From an uncultured Sphingosinicella sp. (GTDB lineage: Bacteria > Pseudomonadota > Alphaproteobacteria > Sphingomonadales > Sphingomonadaceae), in NCBI GenBank assembly GCA_946886275.1, contig CAMPIH010000020.1, positions 1 through 20,686 of the forward strand: a DNA stretch of 20,686 nucleotides, written 5' to 3'. Under the pieces are notes generated by a model that saw nothing but the letters and a program-made list of their open reading frames with translations, was not told the DNA's origin and did not search any database. The position numbers were made by a program, and so were the translations under genes. This document shows positions 1-7,064 of this stretch, piece after piece (within the stretch, counting starts at the first letter, position 1; the number at the start of each line of letters is the position of its first letter).

Positions 1-24
1 GGCTGAATTCGGCGCATGATTATA

Positions 25-110
25 CCCCCCAGGGAAAGCGGAACTACGAAATGTGGGGGGACATTAACGGGCTGCAGACAAAAGGAAACGCCGGGAATCC
101 TCTTGTCTGC
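25..110 (-). terminator. Two stem-loops downstream of ahcY (possible terminator)
   Basis: Reading leftwards from the ahcY stop, two inverted repeats follow. The first pairs 74-86 with 98-110 (13 bp, one G.U on the minus-strand transcript, 11-nt loop). The second pairs 25-31 with 54-60 (7 bp of C against G, 22-nt loop). Neither is followed by a clear U-tract, so simple intrinsic termination is not proven. They may stabilise the ahcY 3' end or act as a Rho-assisted terminator. The rest of 1-166 shows no gene. Confidence 0.45.
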
Positions 111-166
111 ACTAACCCAGTAACTGTTACATTAATGCCACATTCAGGCGTGAGACAGAGCGAATA

Positions 167-1579
167 TCAGTAGCGATAATGGTCCGGCTTGAACGGCCCA
201 TCGACCGGAACGCCGATATAATCCGCCTGCCGCTGGCTCAACGAGGTCAGCTTGACGCCCAGCTTCTCGAGGTGGAGCGCGGCGACTTTCTCGTCGAGAT
301 GCTTGGGAAGCACATAGACGTCGTTCTTGTACGAGTCCGCCTTCGTCCAGAGTTCGATCTGAGCGAGGACCTGGTTGGTGAAACTGGAGCTCATGACGAA
401 GCTGGGGTGGCCCGTCGCGCAGCCGAGATTGACCAGGCGGCCCTTGGCGAGAACGATGATCTTCTTGCCGTCCGGGAATTCGACCTCGTCGACCTGCGGC
501 TTGATCTCGGTCCACTTCATGTTGTTCAGCGCGGAGATCTGAATCTCGCTGTCGAAATGGCCGATGTTGCAGACGATCGCCATGTTCTTCATCTCGCGCA
601 TATGGTCGAGCGTGATGACGTCCATGTTGCCGGTCGCGGTGACGAAGATGTCGGCGCGCTTCACCGCTTCCTCCATCGTCACGACCTCATAGCCTTCCAT
701 CGCCGCCTGAAGCGCGCAGATCGGGTCAACCTCGGTCACGATCACCCGGGCGCCGCCGTTGCGAAGCGAGGCAGCGCTGCCCTTGCCGACGTCGCCGAAG
801 CCGGCGACGCAGGCGACCTTGCCGGCCAGCATGACGTCGGTGGCGCGACGGATCGCGTCCACGAGACTCTCCTTGCAGCCGTAGAGATTGTCGAACTTCG
901 ACTTGGTGACGCTGTCGTTGACATTGATCGCCGGGAACGGGAGCTTGCCCTGCTTGGCGAGCTCATAAAGCCGATGAACCCCGGTGGTCGTTTCTTCGGA
1001 CACGCCGCGGATCGCCTCGACCGTCTTGGTGAGGAAGCCGGGCGATTGCTCGATCCGGCGACGGACGACCTGCTGGAAGACCTCTTCCTCCTCGTTCGTC
1101 GGAGCCGGGAAATCCTCCCCAGCCTCGATCCGGGCGCCCCACAGGGCGAACATCGTGGCGTCCCCGCCATCATCGAGGATCATGTTGCAGGTCTGGCCGT
1201 CGCCCCAGTCGAAGATGCGATCGACATAGTCCCAATATTCCTCGAGCGTCTCGCCCTTGACGGCGAAGACAGGAATGCCGCGCGCGGCAATGGCGGCGGC
1301 GGCATGATCCTGGGTCGAGAAGATGTTGCACGACGCCCAGCGAATCTCGGCACCCAGCTCGATCAGGGTCTCGATCAGAACCGCCGTCTGGATCGTCATG
1401 TGAAGCGATCCGGTGACTCGCGCGCCCTTCAGCGGCTTGGCCGCGCCATATTCGGAACGAAGCGCCATCAGACCCGGCATTTCGGTCTCCGCGATCTCGA
1501 TTTCCTTGCGCCCGAAATCGGCGAGGCCGATATCGCGGATGACATAGTCGCTGAAATTGCTCTCGGGCTGAGTGGCCAA
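167..1579 (-). CDS. ahcY: S-adenosylhomocysteinase (adenosylhomocysteinase)
   Basis: This NAD-dependent cytosolic enzyme splits S-adenosylhomocysteine into adenosine and homocysteine, relieving product inhibition of methyltransferases and feeding homocysteine back to methionine. The 470-residue length is normal for the bacterial form with the extra insert. Visible family blocks are the N-terminal [16 protein letters not shown] substrate segment, [13 protein letters not shown], the Rossmann fingerprint [48 protein letters not shown] and the canonical C-terminus KPDHYRY. The start is a TTG at 1579-1577 with an AGGAG seven bases upstream; the next internal ATG would delete conserved N-terminal residues. 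It lies downstream of yqgE in the same direction but has its own leader with an AT-rich 20-bp palindrome at 1664-1683, so separate control is likely. Identity is certain; the start is probable. Confidence 0.98.
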   Translation of the reverse strand: MATQPESNFSDYVIRDIGLADFGRKEIEIAETEMPGLMALRSEYGAAKPLKGARVTGSLHMTIQTAVLIETLIELGAEIRWASCNIFSTQDHAAAAIAARGIPVFAVKGETLEEYWDYVDRIFDWGDGQTCNMILDDGGDATMFALWGARIEAGEDFPAPTNEEEEVFQQVVRRRIEQSPGFLTKTVEAIRGVSEETTTGVHRLYELAKQGKLPFPAINVNDSVTKSKFDNLYGCKESLVDAIRRATDVMLAGKVACVAGFGDVGKGSAASLRNGGARVIVTEVDPICALQAAMEGYEVVTMEEAVKRADIFVTATGNMDVITLDHMREMKNMAIVCNIGHFDSEIQISALNNMKWTEIKPQVDEVEFPDGKKIIVLAKGRLVNLGCATGHPSFVMSSSFTNQVLAQIELWTKADSYKNDVYVLPKHLDEKVAALHLEKLGVKLTSLSQRQADYIGVPVDGPFKPDHYRY

Positions 1580-1601
1580 GGGGGGTCTCCTGAAGGTGAA
1601 A

Positions 1602-1624
1602 GACCGCCGTCAGATCGGGCGGTC
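1602..1624 (-). other. Stem-loop in the ahcY leader
   Basis: Bases 1602-1608 and 1618-1624 form a perfect 7-bp GC-rich stem (GACCGCC/GGCGGTC) with a 9-nt loop, between the palindromic operator candidate and the ahcY Shine-Dalgarno. A 10-bp self-complementary GGGCGCGCCC sits next to it at 1629-1638. I could not match the leader to SAH, SAM-II or SAM-SAH riboswitch cores from memory, so it is recorded only as structured leader RNA. Confidence 0.4.
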
Positions 1625-1660
1625 GCATGGGCGCGCCCTAGCCGTGCTCGACCTCCAATG

Positions 1661-1686
1661 CAAATATAAAGATATCTTTATATGTG
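1661..1686 (-). promoter_or_regulatory. AT-rich palindrome upstream of ahcY, candidate SahR-type operator
   Basis: ATATAAAGATATCTTTATAT at 1664-1683 is a perfect 20-bp palindrome. It extends to 26 bp with a single mismatched pair. It starts two bases beyond the yqgE stop codon and about 85 bases before the ahcY start. Its composition contrasts sharply with the GC-rich surroundings. ArsR-family SahR regulators are known to control S-adenosylhomocysteine recycling genes in Proteobacteria and bind AT-rich palindromes, so that is my best guess. The assignment to SahR is from memory of the family; no regulator gene is in the window. Confidence 0.65.
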
Positions 1687-1687
1687 A

Positions 1688-2248
1688 TCAGGCGGTGCCG
1701 GATTCCGCGGCCAGCAAACGTGGATCGATGCCGGCGCCCTGGAAGGCGGCCGCCCAGCGGTCATCGACGTCGCACTCGTAGAGGAGGTGATCGTCGCCCG
1801 GGGTCACGAACCAGCCGTGGCGGCCCATTTCCTCCTCGAGCTGGCCGGCGCCCCAGCCGGCATAGCCGAGGGCGGCGACCCAGCGGCTCGGGCCCCTCCC
1901 CTCGGCAATCGCCTTCAGGATATCGAGCGTGGCGGACAGGACCCAGCGGCGGCCGATATGGATACTTTCCGATCCACCCCAATCCGGCGAGTGGATGATG
2001 AATCCGCGTTGAGGCTCGACCGGCCCGCCGACATGGATCGGCGCATTCGGCGCTTCTCCGGCCTCGATCTCGAGCTGCCGGAGGAGATCGTGGAAGCCGA
2101 GCCTCGGAACGATTCGACCGAGCCCGATGCCAAGGGCGCCGTCCTCGTCGTGAACGCACATCGCGATCACCGATCGTTCGAAGCGAGGGTCGCCGATGCC
2201 CGGCATCGCGAGGAGAAACTGACCAGAGAGGAATTTCGGCTCTTCCAT
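1688..2248 (-). CDS. yqgE: YqgE/AlgH family protein (DUF179)
   Basis: This is a 186-residue protein of the widespread YqgE/AlgH family. The N-terminal block (FLSGQFLLAMPGIGDPRFERSV) and the following VIAMCVHDEDGALGIGLGR are diagnostic. A GGPV segment, a central LSATLDILKAIAEG stretch and a LGYAGWGAGQLEEEM block complete the usual order. The biochemical role of the family is not settled. The frame stays open upstream to 2623, but homology starts at the ATG at 2248, which has GGAG two bases before it (a short spacing). It is divergent from the peroxiredoxin gene at 2424, across a 175-base spacer with an 11-bp inverted repeat. ahcY follows in the same direction. Confidence 0.92.
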   Translation of the reverse strand: MEEPKFLSGQFLLAMPGIGDPRFERSVIAMCVHDEDGALGIGLGRIVPRLGFHDLLRQLEIEAGEAPNAPIHVGGPVEPQRGFIIHSPDWGGSESIHIGRRWVLSATLDILKAIAEGRGPSRWVAALGYAGWGAGQLEEEMGRHGWFVTPGDDHLLYECDVDDRWAAAFQGAGIDPRLLAAESGTA

Positions 2249-2289
2249 CGCTCCGCTATAGGCGGCCCAAGGCGTTGCCGACAATGAAG

Positions 2290-2345
2290 GTCGCCGCCCG
2301 ATCCGACCGTTCCGGCGCCTCGTTCGGCCCGGAGCGGGCGGCGAC
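2290..2345. repeat. 11-bp inverted repeat in the yqgE/peroxiredoxin divergent spacer
   Basis: GTCGCCGCCCG at 2290-2300 is perfectly complementary to CGGGCGGCGAC at 2335-2345, with a 34-base loop that is itself GC-rich. It sits between two divergent genes, so it could be an operator for a dimeric regulator or a transcript hairpin. GC-rich genomes produce such repeats by chance fairly often, which lowers confidence in function. Confidence 0.4.
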
Positions 2346-2423
2346 GGTGGAGCGCCATTGCCCGCTTCGGATCCACCCCCTAAGTGAGCGCCAGACCCGA
2401 GCATCAGAGCAGGAGAATTCACC

Positions 2424-2906
2424 ATGACCATCCAGGTCGGCGACCATATCCCCAACGTCACCCTGATGAAGGCGACGAGCGAGGGACCCCAACCGGTGGA
2501 TACCGAATCCTTCTTCGCCGGCCGCAAGGTCGCGATCTTCTCGGTGCCCGGTGCGTTCACGCCGACCTGCTCGGCGCGCCACCTCCCCGGCTTCGTCGAA
2601 AAAGCCGACGAGCTTCGCGCCAAGGGCGTCGACGAAGTCGCTTGCGTGTCGGTGAACGACGCCTTCGTGATGGGCGCGTGGGGTCAGCAGGCCGGCGCGG
2701 AGGGCAAGGTGACAATGCTCGCCGACGGCAATGGCGAGTTGGCCGAGGCAGTCGGGCTTACCATGGACGGCTCCAAGTTCGGCATGGGCAGGCGCGGCCA
2801 GCGCTGGTCGGCGATCGTCGACGACGGCGTCGTCCGGGAGCTGAACGTCGAGGAACCGGGCGCGTTCAGCGTCTCGAGCGCGGAATTCCTCCTCAACCAG
2901 CTCTAG
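2424..2906 (+). CDS. Peroxiredoxin, Prx5/AhpE-like (redoxin domain)
   Basis: This 160-residue cytosolic thiol peroxidase would reduce H2O2 and organic peroxides. The peroxidatic site is VPGAFTPTCS with Cys49, the typical P-x-x-x-T-x-x-C motif of the Prx5 group. A second cysteine (about position 75, in VACVSVNDAF) matches a non-resolving cysteine of the family. There is no C-terminal resolving cysteine, so this is probably a 1-Cys or glutathione/glutaredoxin-recycled enzyme. The ATG at 2424 has AGGAG eight bases upstream. It stands alone on the plus strand, divergent from yqgE. No OxyR-type site was recognised. Family assignment is firm; the electron donor is inferred. Confidence 0.95.
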   Translation: MTIQVGDHIPNVTLMKATSEGPQPVDTESFFAGRKVAIFSVPGAFTPTCSARHLPGFVEKADELRAKGVDEVACVSVNDAFVMGAWGQQAGAEGKVTMLADGNGELAEAVGLTMDGSKFGMGRRGQRWSAIVDDGVVRELNVEEPGAFSVSSAEFLLNQL

Positions 2907-3017
2907 CTGCCGCCTTCGGGTCCCCTGTCCCTCGAACAGGCCGGCCGATCCCGAATCGTGAAACATCGACGCGCCCGGGTCATTGGGAGCAGCTGTGTTC
3001 CAGTGCGCGGGAGTAGA

Positions 3018-3236
3018 ATGATGGCCAGGCAGGGCGACAACCGACCCAATCACGCGATGACGGCGGCGCTGATCGGAGGCGCCGCGGCGGCGACGGCGGG
3101 CGCGTTCTGGAGCGCCCGCGCCATTGCCCGCCGGAACGGCGCCGGCGAGGGCAAGCTCAGTCCGATCATGGAAACGGCCGCCACGGCTTGCGAGCTCGCA
3201 CATGGCGAAGCGGCCTCGGCCGGCCGGCGCCGCTGA
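3018..3236 (+). CDS. Small hypothetical protein with one membrane-type segment
   Basis: This is a 72-residue reading frame (ATG at 3018; a second ATG at 3021 has GGGAG seven bases upstream). After a short polar N-terminus, residues about 16-32 form an alanine/glycine-rich hydrophobic segment ending in FWSARAIARR, then a polar tail. That pattern suggests a single-pass inner-membrane peptide with a cytoplasmic basic tail, but the Ala/Gly-rich segment is only moderately hydrophobic. I recognise no family. It lies 111 bases after the peroxiredoxin gene and runs convergently into the YbjN-like gene, ending 5 bases before its stop. It may be a spurious frame in GC-rich DNA; the good ribosome site is the main support. 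Confidence 0.45.
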   Translation: MMARQGDNRPNHAMTAALIGGAAAATAGAFWSARAIARRNGAGEGKLSPIMETAATACELAHGEAASAGRRR

Positions 3237-3241
3237 CGGAT

Positions 3242-3757
3242 CTAGCGGAGGACCTCGGAGGCGAAGCGCTCGGAATGATTGGCGAAGACCAGCAGGTTCA
3301 CCGCCAGGTTGCCGCGAATGAAGCCGTAATCGGCGGTCAAGTAGCGCTGCAGCGCCGGCCGTCCGTCGCGGGTCACGAAGGCCCTGGAGAAGGCGTATCG
3401 AAGGCTGAACTGGTGGATGTTCGCCGCCAGGCGCTCCGGCGGCACATTGGCCGGGCGGTTCCAGACGGCCTGGACGCTGATCGCCCGACAGGCGGCCCCT
3501 CCCCTGTCGCAACTGCCGAAGATGATCGCGGCGCGGCGGCCATTGGAGAAGGTGACCGCAAGCGCCGGACGATCGGCATTGCCGCGGCGCTGGGAGGTCG
3601 CACCGATCGCGGTCAGCACGGTCTCGACCGTCGAATAGTTGAAGGTCGGCAGGACCTGGCGATTTTCGGGCGCGGCCGGGTTCCAGCGCGCGGCTCCGCT
3701 CGCCGCCGCGGGCAAGGCCAGAAGACAGGCAGACAGAGCGGCGCTCAACGCGCGCAT
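3242..3757 (-). CDS. Secreted YbjN domain-containing protein
   Basis: This 171-residue protein starts with a Sec signal peptide (MRALSAALSACLLALPAAASGA, cleavage probably near residue 22). The mature part shows the YbjN-like pattern: an N-terminal helix segment (STVETVLTAIGATSQRRG), a beta strand with FSNGRRAAIIFGSC, a second cysteine (RGGAAC), then helix blocks around RLAANIHQFSLRYAF and a closing NLAVNLLVFANHSERF. The two cysteines could form a disulfide in the periplasm. YbjN-type domains are fold-related to secretion chaperones, but the function of secreted versions is unknown. The start has GGGGAGGA seven bases upstream. It is the last gene of a long minus-strand run, 113 bases after the M2 peptidase. 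Confidence 0.8.
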   Translation of the reverse strand: MRALSAALSACLLALPAAASGAARWNPAAPENRQVLPTFNYSTVETVLTAIGATSQRRGNADRPALAVTFSNGRRAAIIFGSCDRGGAACRAISVQAVWNRPANVPPERLAANIHQFSLRYAFSRAFVTRDGRPALQRYLTADYGFIRGNLAVNLLVFANHSERFASEVLR

Positions 3758-3870
3758 GAACAGATCCTCCCCGAGATAGAGAAAGGGCTGCTAGCGCCCC
3801 TCCCCGACTCGATTCCCGCGCCTATCGACGGGTCGTGCCGAATGCGCGTCCGAACGCGATCAGCCCCGCC

Positions 3871-5742
3871 TTACCAGCCGCAGCGGCGTCCCTGGTTCTG
3901 CTCGCGAAGCCAGCCGAGCAGCGGCCGGAAATATTCGATCATCGGCTCGGCCGACATTTCGCGAGTTCCGGTGAAGGCCTCGAGGGCGTCGGGCCAGGGC
4001 CTCGACGCGCCCATCGCCAGCATCTCGTTCAACCGCCGGCCCACTTCGCGATTGCCGTAGAAGGAGCAGCGGTGAAGCGGCCCCTGCCAGCCGGCAATGT
4101 CGCAGGCCGCCTTGTAGAACTGGAACTGGAGGATCCGGGCGAGGAAGTAGCGGGTGTAGGGAACGCTTGCCGGCACGTGATATTTGGCGCCCGCGTCGAA
4201 ATGCTGCTCGGTCCGCTCCACCGGCGGGACGATCCCCTGATATTGAAGCCGCATCTCGTCCCACGCCGCCTGGTAGCGGTCGGGCGTGATCTGGCCGGAG
4301 AAGATTCCCCAGCGGTAGCGGTCGATCATCAGGCCGAACGGGAGGAAGGCGATCTTGTCCAGGGCCTGGCGCAGGAGGAGCGCTCGGTCCTGCTCCGGGG
4401 TCGGCAGCCGGTTCTCCTGGAGAAGCCCGATCTGGACGAGATATTCGGGAGTCACCGACAGCGCGATCATGTCGCCGATCGCCTCGTGGAAGCCGTCATT
4501 GGCGCTGTTGAGATAGAGGAAGGGCTGCTGGTTGTAGGCCCGCTGGTAATAATTGTGCCCAAGCTCGTGATGAACGGTGATGAAGTCGTCGGCATTGACC
4601 CGGGTGCACATCTTGATCCGCAGATCGTCGACATTGTCGACGTCCCAGGCCGAGGCATGGCAGATCACTTCCCGGTCGCGCGGCTGGGTGATCATCGACC
4701 GTTCCCAGAAGCTTTGCGGAAGCGGCGCGAAACCGAGAGAGCTGAAGAAGGATTCGCCCTGGCGGACGATCCGCTCAGGCGTGTAATCGGCCCGCTCGAG
4801 CAGCTCGGTCAGATCGTAGGGCGGGTTACCCGAGGCGCCGCGCGGAGCGACGACCTCATAGACATTGCCCCATTCCTGAGCCCAGAGATTGCCGAGCAGG
4901 TCGGCGCGGATCGGCCCCGTCTCAGGCTGCACCTGATCGCCATAGGTGCGGTTGAGCCCGGCTCGGGTGAAGCAGTGGATTTCCTCGTAGAGCGGCCGAA
5001 CCTCGTTCCAGAGTCGTTCGGTCAGCGCCGCGAACTCATCGGGCGGCATGTCGTAATTGGAGCGCCACATGGCGCCGGTATCGGCGAAGCCGAGCTCTCG
5101 TGCGCCGGCATTGGCGATCTCGACCAGCCGCGCATATTGAGGCCGCATCGGCGCGCCGACATTCGTGTTCCAGCTGGTCCACATCTCCTTGAGATCTTCC
5201 GGATCGCGGACGGTCCCCATCCGCGCTTCGATCTCGTTGCCGGTGAGGGTCTCACCGTTCATGGTCCCACGGCCGCGACCATATTGCGATTGCAGATCGG
5301 TGGAGATCCGGTTGAGCTCGGCCGCCGCGCCCTCGGTCGTCGGCGCAGGCAAGGTCAGGCCGGCGCGAAGAATGTCCAGCTTCCGGCGCGTGTCGTAGCT
5401 CAGGCCCTCGACGTTCTGGAATCGCGCCGCCTCGGTGGCCAGGCGAACGCCCATCTCGGTTCCAATCGTGCCGAAATGCGCGGCCAGGGCATCGGTGTCT
5501 GGGGTGATGTAGGTCGAGTTCACCCATTGGGCTCGGGCGTTGAGTACCGAGAATTCGGCAAGTTCGCGCTCCGCTCGGGCGACGAAGGCATCGGCCTCGG
5601 CAGCGGTCGGCTCGGATGCCTCTTCAGCCACCGGAGTCGCCGCCACCGGAGACGTGGGTTCATCGGTCGCCGCGGCAGTGGTGCAGGCGGTCGCGAGAGC
5701 GGCGGAACAGACGAGGGCGAGGAGGGAGACGCTGCTTTTCAT
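3871..5742 (-). CDS. M2 family zinc metallopeptidase (ACE-like dipeptidyl carboxypeptidase), lipoprotein
   Basis: This 623-residue peptidase removes C-terminal dipeptides from oligopeptides, as in angiotensin-converting enzyme and its bacterial relatives. The zinc site is His392-Glu-Leu-Gly-His396 with Glu420 in HEAIGD; the 28-residue spacing from first His to Glu matches the ACE site. Other family blocks include SAWDVDNVDDLRIKMCTRV just before the zinc helix. The N-terminus from the ATG at 5742 is a lipoprotein signal (MKSSVSLLALVCSAALATAC; lipobox LATAC), followed by an Ala/Thr/Pro/Glu-rich linker, so it is probably anchored in the periplasm. An in-frame start 12 codons upstream (5778) would bury the signal and is less likely. 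It follows the alpha/beta hydrolase by 57 bases and may be cotranscribed. Family is certain; substrate is unknown. Confidence 0.96.
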   Translation of the reverse strand: MKSSVSLLALVCSAALATACTTAAATDEPTSPVAATPVAEEASEPTAAEADAFVARAERELAEFSVLNARAQWVNSTYITPDTDALAAHFGTIGTEMGVRLATEAARFQNVEGLSYDTRRKLDILRAGLTLPAPTTEGAAAELNRISTDLQSQYGRGRGTMNGETLTGNEIEARMGTVRDPEDLKEMWTSWNTNVGAPMRPQYARLVEIANAGARELGFADTGAMWRSNYDMPPDEFAALTERLWNEVRPLYEEIHCFTRAGLNRTYGDQVQPETGPIRADLLGNLWAQEWGNVYEVVAPRGASGNPPYDLTELLERADYTPERIVRQGESFFSSLGFAPLPQSFWERSMITQPRDREVICHASAWDVDNVDDLRIKMCTRVNADDFITVHHELGHNYYQRAYNQQPFLYLNSANDGFHEAIGDMIALSVTPEYLVQIGLLQENRLPTPEQDRALLLRQALDKIAFLPFGLMIDRYRWGIFSGQITPDRYQAAWDEMRLQYQGIVPPVERTEQHFDAGAKYHVPASVPYTRYFLARILQFQFYKAACDIAGWQGPLHRCSFYGNREVGRRLNEMLAMGASRPWPDALEAFTGTREMSAEPMIEYFRPLLGWLREQNQGRRCGW

Positions 5743-5799
5743 GGAAAGGACATCCTCGGTTGTGTGACGCAGCTGCAATTAACCTCTGCGGACGTACGG

Positions 5800-6555
5800 T
5801 CAACCGGCGAGGAAATCGGCGATGGCCCGTCCCAGTTCCGGTTTCGTCACGGCGCTCATGTGGTTTCCCGGCACTTCGACATAGCGCCCATCGGGGAGGA
5901 GCTCCGCCAGCGCCTGGGCCGGTCCATTGTCCTGATCCTCCGAGCCGCTGAGAACGAGGGTGGGGACGGCGATCGCCCGAACCTCCGATTCGGTCGAATC
6001 GACGAAGCTGTCGAGCAGGGGCAGAAGAGCCTTGGGATCGCCTCCCGTCGTCTTGAGAAAAGCTTCGGCGAGCCACTCCGGAGAGCCTCGTTCATGGCTT
6101 CCAAGACCAGTCAGGATCTTCCGGAAATGGTCGCCGCGGGCGCCGGTTCGAAGGAGGCCGCGAAGACCCATGCCGCTGATCACGAGCCGCCGCGGCTTCG
6201 CGCCCATGATCACCATCCGGGCCGAGGTTCGGGCGCCGAGCGAATAGCCGCCGAGATCGTAATCCGACAGCGCAAGATGAGCGATCAGCTCGAAGCCGTC
6301 GCGGGCGAGAATGTCCGGCGGATAGGCGGCGGCGTCGTGAGGAGAATCGCTCTGACCATGGGCGCGAAGGTCAGGCATGATCACCCGGAACCCGCGGTCG
6401 GCGATTGCGGCGGCGTGGCCGAACCTCAACCAGTTCATTTCGGCATTGGAGAAGAGCCCGTGGAGGAGCAGCACGGGCCGCCCGTCCCCCAGCTCGTGCC
6501 AGACGAGGCGGACATTGTCGGAGGCGGCGAAGCTTTCGGTTTTCGGCTCGGTCAT
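5800..6555 (-). CDS. Alpha/beta hydrolase fold protein
   Basis: This is a 251-residue hydrolase with the full catalytic triad visible: nucleophile Ser105 in GYSLGA, acid Asp207 in LSGSEDQD, and His232 in VPGNHMSAV. The oxyanion-hole segment is VLLLHGLFSNAEMNW (about 28-42). A 70-residue cap region rich in charged residues lies between the nucleophile and the acid. No signal peptide is seen, so it is cytosolic. An in-frame GTG upstream at 6594 would add 13 basic residues without homology, so the ATG at 6555 is preferred. It sits 56 bases behind the acyl-CoA thioesterase and 57 bases before the M2 peptidase, in the same direction. The substrate (ester, lactone or thioester) cannot be read from sequence. 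Confidence 0.9.
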   Translation of the reverse strand: MTEPKTESFAASDNVRLVWHELGDGRPVLLLHGLFSNAEMNWLRFGHAAAIADRGFRVIMPDLRAHGQSDSPHDAAAYPPDILARDGFELIAHLALSDYDLGGYSLGARTSARMVIMGAKPRRLVISGMGLRGLLRTGARGDHFRKILTGLGSHERGSPEWLAEAFLKTTGGDPKALLPLLDSFVDSTESEVRAIAVPTLVLSGSEDQDNGPAQALAELLPDGRYVEVPGNHMSAVTKPELGRAIADFLAG

Positions 6556-6611
6556 CGACTCTGCTTCAACCCGCCGAGGCCGGCCTGACTTCACGGCCGC
6601 GGCTCAACTCG

Positions 6612-7064
6612 TCAGGCATCGCCTTTCCCTTCTATCGTGATCCTTGCCAGCGCTTCGCGCCACGCCGCGGGGAGCTCGACCGGCCGGCGCCCGTCGCGGC
6701 CGACATAGACATGAACGAAATGACCTTCCGCTGCGGGCTCGCCGCGCCCGGACTCGAAAACGCCGAGCCGGTAGCGGACGCTGGAGCGGCCGATATGCTC
6801 CACTCCGAGCCCGATCTCGACCGGCTGAGGGAAGGCAAGCGGCCGGACGTAACGGCAGCCCGTCTCGACCACCAGGCCGATCGGATCGCCGATCGCAAGG
6901 TCGAGCAGACCGGCTTCGATGAGCCACGCATTCACGGCCGTGTCGAACCAGCCATAATAGACGGTGTTGTTGACGTGACCGTAGGAATCGTTGTCCGACC
7001 AGCGAGTCGGAACGGTCCGGAAATGACGATAGGCGGAACGGCCATGCAGTGGCTGACGACTCAA
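6612..7064 (-). CDS. Acyl-CoA thioesterase, hotdog fold (4-hydroxybenzoyl-CoA thioesterase-like)
   Basis: This 150-residue single hotdog domain would hydrolyse acyl-CoA thioesters. The signature RWSDNDSYGHVNNTVYYGWFD (from about 21) contains the likely catalytic acid Asp26 and the HVNN turn of the YbgC/4-HBT group. The later strand CRYVRPLAFPQPVEIGL and the GRSSVRYRLGVF strand also fit. The frame is open far upstream across the dehydrogenase gene, but homology begins after residue 15. The only sensible start is a TTG at 7064-7062, which overlaps the dehydrogenase TGA as TTGA. This implies translational coupling to the Fe-ADH. The substrate is unknown; coupling to an alcohol dehydrogenase hints at a shared degradation route. 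Confidence 0.9.
   Translation of the reverse strand: MSRQPLHGRSAYRHFRTVPTRWSDNDSYGHVNNTVYYGWFDTAVNAWLIEAGLLDLAIGDPIGLVVETGCRYVRPLAFPQPVEIGLGVEHIGRSSVRYRLGVFESGRGEPAAEGHFVHVYVGRDGRRPVELPAAWREALARITIEGKGDA

Noticed and set aside
19..47. Perfect TATAAT on the minus strand near the left edge
   Set aside because: Bases at the -35 distance (GTAGTT) do not fit, and the downstream gene is outside the window, so a promoter cannot be supported.
1580..1660. S-adenosylhomocysteine or SAM riboswitch before ahcY
   Set aside because: The leader has stems but I could not find the conserved core of the SAH, SAM-II or SAM-SAH riboswitch classes. A covariance-model scan would settle it.
179..1669. A 496-codon open frame on the plus strand
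   Set aside because: It is antisense to ahcY, whose conserved blocks cover the whole stretch.
2249..2623. A 125-codon N-terminal extension of YqgE
   Set aside because: It is Arg/Pro/Gly-rich without homology and runs antisense into the peroxiredoxin gene.
3835..6588. A 917-codon open frame on the plus strand
   Set aside because: It is antisense to the M2 peptidase and the hydrolase, both of which have full catalytic motifs. Long antisense frames are expected where third codon positions are mostly G or C. Its translation matches no family and is compositionally odd.
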